This document shows positions 43,057-49,981 of a stretch of 53,979 nucleotides of DNA, piece by piece. The notes beneath the pieces were generated by a model. That model saw nothing but the letters and a program-made list of their open reading frames with translations. It had not been told where the DNA came from and did not search any database. Location: NCBI GenBank assembly GCA_913060555.1, contig CAJXRS010000004.1, positions 1 to 53,979 on the forward strand. The letters run 5' to 3'. A program made the translations under genes and the position numbers. Source of the DNA: an uncultured Gammaproteobacteria bacterium. Lineage in GTDB: Bacteria > Pseudomonadota > Gammaproteobacteria > Pseudomonadales > Porticoccaceae. Positions within the stretch are counted from its first letter, which is position 1; each line of letters starts with the position of its first letter.

Positions 43057-43728
43057 ATGCGCAGTGTGCTCATCCTCAACGCCAAGGGTGGGTGTGGAAA
43101 GTCCACCCTGGCGACCAATCTTGCCGGTTATTACGCCAGCAAGGGCCGGCGGGTGGTGCTGGCCGACTTCGACCCCCAGGAGTCGGCGCTGGATTGGCTC
43201 GCCGCACGGCCGGCCGAACGCCCGGCGATAACCGGCATCGCCGCCTGGCGCGACGGCTTCCGGGTTCCCAGGGACGCAGATTGGGTGATCATCGACAGCC
43301 CGGCGGCCATCAAGGGCCGCGAACTCTCCGACCTGGTGAGGCGCGCCGACAGCATCCTGATGCCCTTGCTGCCTTCCGCCATGGATGTGCGTGCCGCCAA
43401 TCACTTCATCGGCGACCTCAATGCGGTGCGCAAGGTGGTCAACCGCGAGGTGCGGGTGGCGACCGTGGCCAACCGGGTGCGCGAGCATACCCTGGCCGCC
43501 GCAGAGCTGGAGGGCTACCTGGCCCGCTTCAGCCTGCCCAACGGCAAGCCTTTCCCCTTCCTGGCGGCACTGCGCGCCACCCAGAACTATGTGTGGGCAG
43601 CGGAGCGCGGCCTGTCCATCTTCGAGTTCGCACCGGTCAAGACGTTGCCTGACCGCGAGCAGTGGGTGCGCATCCTGCGCTGGCTGAGCCGTTCGGGCAA
43701 ATCCCGCAGGGCGCGCAAACCCGGTTGA
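43057..43728 (+). CDS. ParA-family ATPase, orphan
   Basis: A 223-residue deviant-Walker ATPase. It has LNAKGGCGKSTLATNLAGYYA (Walker A, residues 7-27), VLADFDPQESALDWL (Walker A-prime), WVIIDSPA (Walker B) and a C-terminal helical region. It lacks a DNA-binding N-terminal domain, and no ParB partner or recognisable centromere-like repeat is nearby, so a plasmid-partition role is unlikely. Orphan ParA-like proteins often position protein clusters or act in uncharacterised pathways. The ribosome site is AAGGAGG. Its neighbours are metabolic SDRs. Confidence 0.88.
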   Translation: MRSVLILNAKGGCGKSTLATNLAGYYASKGRRVVLADFDPQESALDWLAARPAERPAITGIAAWRDGFRVPRDADWVIIDSPAAIKGRELSDLVRRADSILMPLLPSAMDVRAANHFIGDLNAVRKVVNREVRVATVANRVREHTLAAAELEGYLARFSLPNGKPFPFLAALRATQNYVWAAERGLSIFEFAPVKTLPDREQWVRILRWLSRSGKSRRARKPG

Positions 43729-43748
43729 GCGCCGCCGCGCCAGTGCGT

Positions 43749-44567
43749 TCAGCTCGCGGTACTGCCGCCATCCACCACCAGTTCCGCGCCCGTCACCCAG
43801 GGGGATTGGTCGCTCGCCAGGAAGAGGGCTGCCTTGGCGATATCCGCCGGGGTGCCCTTCATGCCCAGCGGGGTCCCCCGCTCGAAAGCCTGCTGTACCG
43901 AGGCTTCATCCTTGCCGAGTCCGGCGGCGACGAAACCCTTGAGTACCGCGCTGCCCATGTCGGTGGGGATCAGTCCCGGGTGGATCGAGTTGACGCGGAT
44001 GCCGTAGCCAAGTTGACCGAATTCCACGGCGGCGGCCTTGGTCAATAGTTTGACGGCACCCTTGCTGCCGCAGTAGGCGCTGAGGCCGGAGTAGCCGCGC
44101 AGCCCGGCGACCGAGGAGAGATTGATCACGCTGCCGCCGCCGCCCGCCGCACCGCCCGGCTTCATCGCCTTGGCCGCGGCGCGAAGGCCGAGAAATACGC
44201 CGGTCACATTGATGTCGAGGATGCGTTGAAAATCTTTCAGCGTGGTGTTCTCGAGCAGCGCACAGACCTCGATGCCGGCGTTGTTGACCAGGATGTCGAA
44301 TCCGCCGAGCTCGCGAATCGTGGCCGCCACGGTCGCCTCCCAGTCGGTCTCGTTGGTAACGTCCTGGCGGACGAAAGCGGCTTTGCCTCCGGCTGCACGA
44401 ATGGCCTCGGCCGTTTGTCGCCCCTGATCCTCGAGGATGTCGGCGATCATTACCGCGGCGCCGGCGCGCGCCAGGATGGCTGCGATTTCTGCGCCCAGGC
44501 CGCGCGCGGAGCCGGTGATCAGAGCGGCCTTGCCGGCCAGGGAAACTTCGTTGGATGCGTCGGTCAT
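43749..44567 (-). CDS. Short-chain dehydrogenase/reductase
   Basis: A 272-residue SDR with TGSARGLG (about residues 18-25), IADILEDQGRQ, NNAG, NLSSVAG with the catalytic serine, YCGSK and VTGAELVVDGG. A glycine-rich stretch (GGAAGGGGS) precedes the catalytic serine strand. It lies on the minus strand, converges on the ParA gene and is 48 bp downstream of the AraC-type regulator, so it may share that regulator's transcript. It might oxidise an alcohol made by the monooxygenase encoded divergently; this is a positional guess. Confidence 0.92.
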   Translation of the reverse strand: MTDASNEVSLAGKAALITGSARGLGAEIAAILARAGAAVMIADILEDQGRQTAEAIRAAGGKAAFVRQDVTNETDWEATVAATIRELGGFDILVNNAGIEVCALLENTTLKDFQRILDINVTGVFLGLRAAAKAMKPGGAAGGGGSVINLSSVAGLRGYSGLSAYCGSKGAVKLLTKAAAVEFGQLGYGIRVNSIHPGLIPTDMGSAVLKGFVAAGLGKDEASVQQAFERGTPLGMKGTPADIAKAALFLASDQSPWVTGAELVVDGGSTAS

Positions 44568-44615
44568 GGGTGTCCTCCGGGATCTTGGGTGGTAGGGGCG
44601 GGCGGTATACCGCCT

Positions 44616-45686
44616 TCAGGTGTCGCGTTCGCGTTCGCGGTATTCGGAAGCCGAACAGCCGCACCAGCGCTTGAAGGCGCGGCGGAAGCTGGCGGTATCC
44701 TGGTAGCCGAGCTCCATGGCGATGGCGTCGATGGACTGGTCGGTATGGCGCAGGGCGTCCATCGCCATCTGCTTGTGCACGTTCTCGCGGAGATCCCGGT
44801 AGGTGGCGCCCTCGGCCTGCAGGTGGCGAATCAGGGTGCGGGCGGAGACGTTGAAGGTCTGCGCCATTTCCTTGAGGGTCGGCATGGCGGCCGGGTCGCG
44901 GCGCAGTTCGCTGAGAATGCGTTGGTGGACCGGAGTCCCGGCGCGCAGCTCCTGCATCTGGTGCTGGAGTTGCTCCTCGGCGAGGCGGTGGATGCGAGCA
45001 TCGGCGGAGACACAGCGCAGGTTCTGGATCGAGGCGGGCAGGATCATCAGGTGGCGTTCGCCATCGAATTCCGTGTTGCCGGAAAAATAGAGGTCATACT
45101 GGTCGACGTAGGGCGGCGGCGGATAACCGAACACCACCCGGCTGTCGGCCAGCGTCTGGCCGCCGACGAACTCCAGGGCGTTCTGCAGGGTGAGCATCAA
45201 GGCTTCCACCACGATCACCCGGAGCTCGGGGCTGGTGAAGGATTCGCGCAGCTCAATGACCAGCTGGTCATCCTGGTAGAACAGATCCATGTCACAGAAG
45301 GTGATCGTGGTCTGGTAGTACTTGGCGATGTCTCTGATCGCCTGGCCCAGGGTGTCGGCGGAAATCACCGCCATGCCGATGGTGCCGTGCTTGGATACGT
45401 GCAATCTGGAGCCCAGCGATAGCCCGGCGTCGGGCATGTCGAGCGCTTCCATCACGGCGAATACGCAGTCCGCCAGCCGTTCGAAGGGGACGGGCGCCGC
45501 GGCGTCGGTCAGTGCTTCCGGCGCCAGGCCATGTTCCCGAAAAATGGCCGCGATCTCCGGCCCGCCACCGAGCGTGTGGAACACCATGTTCGCATAGCTC
45601 GCGTTGACGAACCTGCTGTCGGTCGTGGGTGCCTGTTTGGCCACCGCTTGTTTGTCACAGGCGGGGGTAGCTGGTCGCTGGCTCAT
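44616..45686 (-). CDS. AraC-family transcriptional regulator (Arabinose_bd-type, OruR-like)
   Basis: A 356-residue regulator. The N-terminal two-thirds (about residues 30-225) matches the Arabinose_bd-type effector domain found in OruR-like proteins (SLGSRLHVSKHGTIGMAVISADTLGQAI, then TLQNALEFVGG). The C-terminal HTH region (about 265-350) holds LKEMAQTFNVSARTLIRHLQAEG and a second helix-turn-helix SIDAIAMELGYQDTASFRRAFKRWCG. It is transcribed divergently from pmoC across a 319-bp region containing a 21-bp-spaced direct repeat. It therefore probably activates the monooxygenase operon in response to substrate or product. Confidence 0.92.
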   Translation of the reverse strand: MSQRPATPACDKQAVAKQAPTTDSRFVNASYANMVFHTLGGGPEIAAIFREHGLAPEALTDAAAPVPFERLADCVFAVMEALDMPDAGLSLGSRLHVSKHGTIGMAVISADTLGQAIRDIAKYYQTTITFCDMDLFYQDDQLVIELRESFTSPELRVIVVEALMLTLQNALEFVGGQTLADSRVVFGYPPPPYVDQYDLYFSGNTEFDGERHLMILPASIQNLRCVSADARIHRLAEEQLQHQMQELRAGTPVHQRILSELRRDPAAMPTLKEMAQTFNVSARTLIRHLQAEGATYRDLRENVHKQMAMDALRHTDQSIDAIAMELGYQDTASFRRAFKRWCGCSASEYRERERDT

Positions 45687-45849
45687 GGCGGCTCTGGAAT
45701 CCGGGTCTCGAAGGCGCTACTCCCGGTCCATCCGGGAATAGCCGGTTAGAATTGGTCTAATGGCCCGGTACATTGGATTCTCGCATGAGCGGGGCAGTGC
45801 CGCAAAGCCGCGCTGGCGGTCGCCGGGGGACTTGTTCGGCGGTTACCCA

Positions 45850-45883
45850 TGTCACTTTCTGCAATGTCCCTGTCACTTCCAGC
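45850..45883 (+). promoter_or_regulatory. Candidate AraC-type operator: two direct repeats spaced 21 bp
   Basis: TGTCACTTTCTGC (45850-45862) and TGTCACTTCCAGC (45871-45883) match at 11 of 13 positions and start exactly 21 bp apart, two helical turns. That is the arrangement AraC-family activators use. The proximal repeat ends a few bases upstream of a possible -35 for pmoC. Confidence 0.55.
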
Positions 45884-45887
45884 GCTG

Positions 45888-45916
45888 GCCCTGCACCTGG
45901 GGGCTTGCCTTATAGT
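45888..45916 (+). promoter_or_regulatory. Candidate activator-dependent promoter of pmoCAB
   Basis: TATAGT (45911-45916) is a good -10 box. The matching -35 position (about 45888-45893, GCCCTG) is poor, as expected for a promoter needing an activator bound next to it. A transcript from here would have a leader of about 80 bases. An alternative pair in the same stretch is TTGCCT (45905-45910) with AATAAT (45929-45934). Confidence 0.4.
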
Positions 45917-46005
45917 GCTCCCACGATGAATAATTCCTGTGCATCAGTAAAAGAATCGCAGGTTATGGGTTCCAGGGTTTAATAACCGAAGGTGGGGTGA
46001 TTGCC

Positions 46006-46827
46006 ATGTCCGAAGTGAAAGCGGCCCAATATGGGTATGAGGTTCCAACCGACTATATGGAAGAAACCGCTGCCGGTGGCGGGCTTGCGGGTCATCTGCG
46101 CCGCAACCGTCTCGCCTATATAGGCGGTGCGCTCTTGCTGGCGGTGGGCATCGGCATCCGTATCTACCAACAGATGATGTCCTTCAGCGTCGGCATGGAC
46201 TTTTACGAGCCGGAATTCCAGACCTACTGGATGCCGTTGCTCTACGGGGAAGTCATCGTGCTCGGCAGCATCATGGTGCTGGGCTCGATCTACATGTGGA
46301 TGACGCGCGAAAAGGACGCCGCTTCGATTACACCCGAAGTGGAGTTGAAGCGCTATTTCACGCTGCTCGGGGTGTTTACCGTGCTGGGCGTCTGGGCAGC
46401 CCTGATCGGTGCCCTGGCGGTGGAGTCCGATGCGGCCTGGCACCAGGTGGCAATTCGCGATACCGACTTCACGCCAACCCACATCGTGATCTTTTATTTC
46501 TCGCTACCGCTGCTGACGGCGATCCTGATTCCCACCTTTATCTGGGCCCATACCCGTATTCCGGCGTTCATGAACCGCATTTCGGTGCCTTTTCTGGGTG
46601 TGGTTGCGGGGATCTTCATGATCATGCCCAACTATGGGTTCAACGAATGGGGTCATACCTTCTTCTACGCTGAAGAGCTGTTCGCGGCACCGATTCACTG
46701 GGGCTTTGTAGTGCTGGGCTGGTCGCTGTTCTTCCTCGGGCCGCTCGCCGTACAGCTGATTCAACGCATGGCGCAGCTGATTTCGGTGGTCACCACTGGT
46801 CGTGATTGCATGATCGCTGATCGCTGA
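46006..46827 (+). CDS. pmoC: Copper membrane monooxygenase subunit C (PmoC/AmoC family)
   Basis: A 273-residue integral membrane subunit. Landmarks are IRIYQQMMSFSVGMDFYEPEFQTYW, AWHQVAIRDTDFTPTHIVIFY and FNEWGHTFFYAEELFAAPIHW. The CuC ligands Asp142, His146 and His159 and the CuD ligands Asn213, His217 and His231 sit at a constant offset of 14 from the Methylococcus residues 156/160/173 and 227/231/245, so both copper sites should be intact. The first landmark is also AmoC-like. The ATG at 46006 is chosen over GTG 45997; AAGGTGGGG precedes both. It is the first gene of the C-A-B operon. Confidence 0.93.
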   Translation: MSEVKAAQYGYEVPTDYMEETAAGGGLAGHLRRNRLAYIGGALLLAVGIGIRIYQQMMSFSVGMDFYEPEFQTYWMPLLYGEVIVLGSIMVLGSIYMWMTREKDAASITPEVELKRYFTLLGVFTVLGVWAALIGALAVESDAAWHQVAIRDTDFTPTHIVIFYFSLPLLTAILIPTFIWAHTRIPAFMNRISVPFLGVVAGIFMIMPNYGFNEWGHTFFYAEELFAAPIHWGFVVLGWSLFFLGPLAVQLIQRMAQLISVVTTGRDCMIADR

Positions 46828-46839
46828 TCGCCGCCGCGG

Positions 46840-46876
46840 AGCCCCGCCCCTCGTTCCACGTGCCACGGGCGGGGCT
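46840..46876 (+). terminator. Strong hairpin between pmoC and pmoA
   Basis: AGCCCCGCCC (46840-46849) pairs perfectly with GGGCGGGGCT (46867-46876) around a 17-base loop, 13 bp after the pmoC stop. There is no T tract, so it is more likely a processing or partial-termination site that sets subunit message ratios than a full terminator. The 144-bp pmoC-pmoA gap is long compared with the 20-bp pmoA-pmoB gap. Confidence 0.65.
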
Positions 46877-46971
46877 TCGCAGGCAGTCCCCTCAAAGTTC
46901 TCCGGCTTGGTGCATCGCGGTCGGCAGCTTGTCCGCCCGTCGATGTGCCCCCATGTCCCAAGGTGCGTTTC

Positions 46972-47766
46972 ATGGCCAATATCGCGCTTCCCGCGCCCAG
47001 GATCACCGACGCATCCGGGCACTATGATCTCTCCATTCTGGACAATCCCCGTGCCCGCAGTTACTACCGGCGCTTCGATGGCATCCTGATCATTGTGCTG
47101 TTCAGCTTCCTCGCGCTGGGCATTTCCATTCACTATGCCCTGACCGCAGGGGACTGGGACTACTGGATCGACTGGCGGGATCGCCGCTGGTGGCCACTGG
47201 TCACCCCCCTGTCGTTGATGATGTTCATCGGCGGCTTCGTGTATCCGATCTGGAAAGCCTTTCGCCTGCCGGTCATCGCGACGGCGGTCACCACTTTGCT
47301 CTGTCTGGTGTCCTGGGTGAGTCGCTATTTCAATTTCGGCCAGTTCACCGACTTTCCGCTGTCGTTCACCTTTCCCTCGACCTACATCGGCTTGGGGGTG
47401 ATTTTCGACTCCGTGCTGATCATGACCCGCAGCCTGCTGATCTCCGCCATTGTCGGCCCCTTTCTGTTCGGCGCCCTGATCTGGCCCCTCAACTGGCCCT
47501 TGTTTGCCGCCTCCAAGGTGCCCGTCGAATACAGCGGGACTTTGGTGTCGGTGGCCGATCTCATGGGCTACCAGTACATTCGCACCACGACGCCCGAATA
47601 TTTGCGGATCATAGAGGAGTCCACATTGCGCACCTTCGGGGGTTCGGTGACCCCGCTGACCGCAGTATTTTCGGCCTTTGTCGCGGTGATCGGCTATTCA
47701 CTGTTTCTGCTGTTGGGTGCGGCTCTGTACAACTTCGCCGGCCGCTACGCCCGGCGCATCATCTGA
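46972..47766 (+). CDS. pmoA: Copper membrane monooxygenase subunit A (PmoA/AmoA family)
   Basis: A 264-residue membrane subunit with about seven helices. Family hallmarks are the GDWDYWIDWRDRRWWPLVTPL stretch after the first helix, FPSTYIGLGVIFDSVLIMTRS, FGALIWPLNWPLFAASKVPVEYSG, and the C-terminal YIRTTTPEYLRIIEESTLRTFGGSVTPLTAVFSAF. The start at 46972 has AAGGTG 6 bp upstream; a frame from GTG 46945 adds nine residues of no family character. The sequence shares the conserved helix anchors of PmoA/AmoA, but I cannot place its clade by eye. Confidence 0.94.
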   Translation: MANIALPAPRITDASGHYDLSILDNPRARSYYRRFDGILIIVLFSFLALGISIHYALTAGDWDYWIDWRDRRWWPLVTPLSLMMFIGGFVYPIWKAFRLPVIATAVTTLLCLVSWVSRYFNFGQFTDFPLSFTFPSTYIGLGVIFDSVLIMTRSLLISAIVGPFLFGALIWPLNWPLFAASKVPVEYSGTLVSVADLMGYQYIRTTTPEYLRIIEESTLRTFGGSVTPLTAVFSAFVAVIGYSLFLLLGAALYNFAGRYARRII

Positions 47767-47786
47767 TGTGGATCAGGAGGCCTGCC

Positions 47787-49049
47787 ATGAACACTGCCAA
47801 ATCCCGATCCCCTGCGCGTTATCTCGGCAATGCCTTAGTGCTCGGCGTACTGGTCCTGCTGGCGCTGCCGATGGAGGCCGTCGCCCATGGCGAGCGCGCG
47901 CAGCTCGCCAGCATGCGGATGCGCACGCTGCACTGGTTCGATATAGAGGTGTCGCCCGTTCGGGTCAATGTCGGAGACACCATCGTGATCACCGGCAAGT
48001 TCATCCCCTCGGAGTTCTGGCCAGAACAGTTGCCTTCGGTTACAGATACCGCTTTCCTGAACGTGGGCGCTCCGGGGCCGAAGTTCATCCGCGTGCATTC
48101 GGAAGTCAATGGCGTGCCCATGATCCGCTCGACCGCGTTCGAACCGGGCAAGCTCTACGAGTTCAAGAGTGTGGTTCGCGCCCGGGTTCCGGGGCGCTAC
48201 CACATCCACCCGCTGCTCAACGTCAAGGACGCCGGCACCCTGGTCGGCAAGGGCTCCTGGGTGGAGGTCGAGCCTTCGCCAACGGGTGAACCCTTCACCA
48301 ATGAGATCACCACGTTGACCGGAGAGACCGTCGATCTCGAGAATGTGGGTCTGAAGAGCGTGATCGGCTGGCATCTGGTGTGGATCCTGGTCGGTGTGGC
48401 CTTCCTGGCCTACTGGCTGGCCAAGCCGGAGCTCTTTATCCCCCGTTACATGCGGGTTCGCAACCTGGGGCCGGAGCAGGCCAATACCATGATCACCCGC
48501 CGGGATTTCCTGGCTGGCGGGATATTTTTCACCATCTCGATGGTGCTGATCCTGGCGGGTTATCTGTGGGCCGAGCACAAGTACCCGGTCACCATTCCAC
48601 TGCAGACCGGTAAGGTCGGCGTGCCTGGCCGGCCGGTGCCCAGTGGTCCCCTGGTGGTCGAGGTGGAAAACGCGAATTACGAGCTGGCCGGTCGCAGTCT
48701 GACCATGCGGATGAAGCTCGCCAACGAGGGCGACAGCCCGATCGAGATCCGCGAATTCGTTACCGCCAACATTCGCTTCATCAATGGTCCGGCCGCAGCG
48801 GCGGGCGTCGTGGAAAACGAAGAGCTGGTGGCGGGCGACAGCCTGCACTCATCAGTGTCGACCATAGCGCCCGGACAGCACGTCGACGTCGTGCTCCGCG
48901 CAGAGGATTCACTCTGGGAAACCCAGCGGATGACGGGATTGATCCATGACCCCGACAGCCGCTTTGCGGGTCTGCTCGTCTACCGGGACGCGGAAGGCAA
49001 GCGCTATTATCAGGAGGTCGGCGGATCCATTCTGCCGAAGTTCTTCTGA
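47787..49049 (+). CDS. pmoB: Copper membrane monooxygenase subunit B (PmoB/AmoB family)
   Basis: A 420-residue subunit with a signal peptide cut after Ala33, so that mature residue 1 is His34. Two cupredoxin domains are separated by two membrane helices (about 190-212 and 238-262). The CuB site is complete: His34 (AHGER), His139 and His141 (YHIHPLL), matching Methylococcus His33/137/139. His49 (RTLHW) matches His48 of the bis-His site, but its partner (His72 in Methylococcus) appears to be Ile73 here. CAGGAGG precedes the ATG; the open frame continuing upstream inside pmoA is not coding. Confidence 0.94.
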   Translation: MNTAKSRSPARYLGNALVLGVLVLLALPMEAVAHGERAQLASMRMRTLHWFDIEVSPVRVNVGDTIVITGKFIPSEFWPEQLPSVTDTAFLNVGAPGPKFIRVHSEVNGVPMIRSTAFEPGKLYEFKSVVRARVPGRYHIHPLLNVKDAGTLVGKGSWVEVEPSPTGEPFTNEITTLTGETVDLENVGLKSVIGWHLVWILVGVAFLAYWLAKPELFIPRYMRVRNLGPEQANTMITRRDFLAGGIFFTISMVLILAGYLWAEHKYPVTIPLQTGKVGVPGRPVPSGPLVVEVENANYELAGRSLTMRMKLANEGDSPIEIREFVTANIRFINGPAAAAGVVENEELVAGDSLHSSVSTIAPGQHVDVVLRAEDSLWETQRMTGLIHDPDSRFAGLLVYRDAEGKRYYQEVGGSILPKFF

Positions 49050-49054
49050 CGGCA

Positions 49055-49672
49055 ATGGCGAGCGGGTGCGCCCGGGTTATCGGGAAGCGGTATTGGGGAT
49101 TCGCCCTGGCGTCGCTGCTGCTCATCGCGGCGGCGCCGTCGGTGTGTTTCGCCCATGGCGGCGTCTCCATGGAAGATGACGTCTGCATCATCCAGATTGG
49201 CCGCTACAAAGCCCATTTCACCGGGTATCTACCTGCAAGTCGGGCTACCCAGGAATTTTGCGAGGATATTCCGTCGATCGGCAATGCGGTGTTCGTCATC
49301 GATTTCATCAGCGACGAACTGCGGGAAATGGAGCTCGATTTTCGCATCGTCCGCGATGTCAATCGCGCCGGCTTGGGCGCCACCTATGAAGAACTGGGCG
49401 GTGAAAAGGCGATAGAGGATGCGACTATTTTCCATGCGCCCATGCGGCGCTACCCCAGAGGAGTAATCAGTCTGGAGTACCCCTTTGTCGCCAAGGGGAC
49501 CTATATCGGCATTCTCAATGCCCGGCATCTGGCCACGGGGCTGGCCTACAGATCCATCTTCCCGTTCCGGGTGGGGCGGGTCTCCTACCTGAGGTATGTG
49601 TTGTATTTCGGCGCCGTATTGGTCGGCTGCGGATTGTTTGTCTGGATGGCTGGGCGCCGCACGTACTTCTGA
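49055..49672 (+). CDS. Membrane-anchored periplasmic protein with predicted N-terminal histidine, linked to pmoCAB
   Basis: A 205-residue protein starting 5 bp after pmoB. A signal peptide (residues 1-33, ending VCFA) would leave His34-Gly-Gly as the mature N-terminus, the same position as in PmoB. The mature part has Met39, Cys44, His54 and Cys69 in a beta-rich domain (VCIIQIGRYKAHFTGYLP, QEFCEDIP, VFVIDFISDELREMELDFRIVRD), and a single C-terminal helix (about 176-198). By position it takes the place of PmoD, though I do not recognise the CuA-type Cys-Met motif. A copper-handling or assembly role is inferred. Confidence 0.78.
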   Translation: MASGCARVIGKRYWGFALASLLLIAAAPSVCFAHGGVSMEDDVCIIQIGRYKAHFTGYLPASRATQEFCEDIPSIGNAVFVIDFISDELREMELDFRIVRDVNRAGLGATYEELGGEKAIEDATIFHAPMRRYPRGVISLEYPFVAKGTYIGILNARHLATGLAYRSIFPFRVGRVSYLRYVLYFGAVLVGCGLFVWMAGRRTYF

Positions 49673-49864
49673 TCACCGAGTTGCGGGTTCGTGGTTTCGA
49701 CTGTTCGGAGTGTCGCGCCGACTCTGTGGTCGGGCGCCTGCCCCCGAGGTCATTCCGGTTACCATTTGGCAACAACCTGTATTTACAGATTTTTTACTCC
49801 CCCACAGGGTGTGTCAGGTATGGATGGTCACAATAGTCCATGATAGAGTCCGCCCTGCTTCATG

Positions 49865-49902
49865 AACGTAAAGCGACCTGAATAACGTAAAGCGACCTGA
49901 AT
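49865..49902 (+). repeat. Perfect tandem duplication of a 19-bp unit upstream of the RND transporter
   Basis: AACGTAAAGCGACCTGAAT occurs twice head to tail. It lies in the 309-bp gap between the N-terminal-His protein and the transporter, 80 bp before the TTG start. That gap also holds a weak stem CTGTATTTACAG followed by six T, a possible terminator of the pmo transcript; nothing else was recognised. The repeat may be an operator with sites two turns apart or a simple duplication. Confidence 0.85.
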
Positions 49903-49981
49903 AAGGGATTACGCCGGCGAGGCGATAATACGAAGTAACAAAAAGACCCTGGCTTTTCACGACTGGGGGACGGGGGGGATC

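Noticed and set aside
47190-47786. Upstream extension of the pmoB frame
   Set aside because: It overlaps pmoA in another frame. The signal peptide, CAGGAGG ribosome site and mature histidine fix the pmoB start at 47787.
45997-49049. Ammonia monooxygenase (amoCAB) of a nitrifier
   Set aside because: Some PmoC stretches are AmoC-like, but the window is full of organic-compound catabolism and has no hydroxylamine oxidoreductase, cytochrome or nitrifier gene. Substrate is left open, with hydrocarbon preferred.
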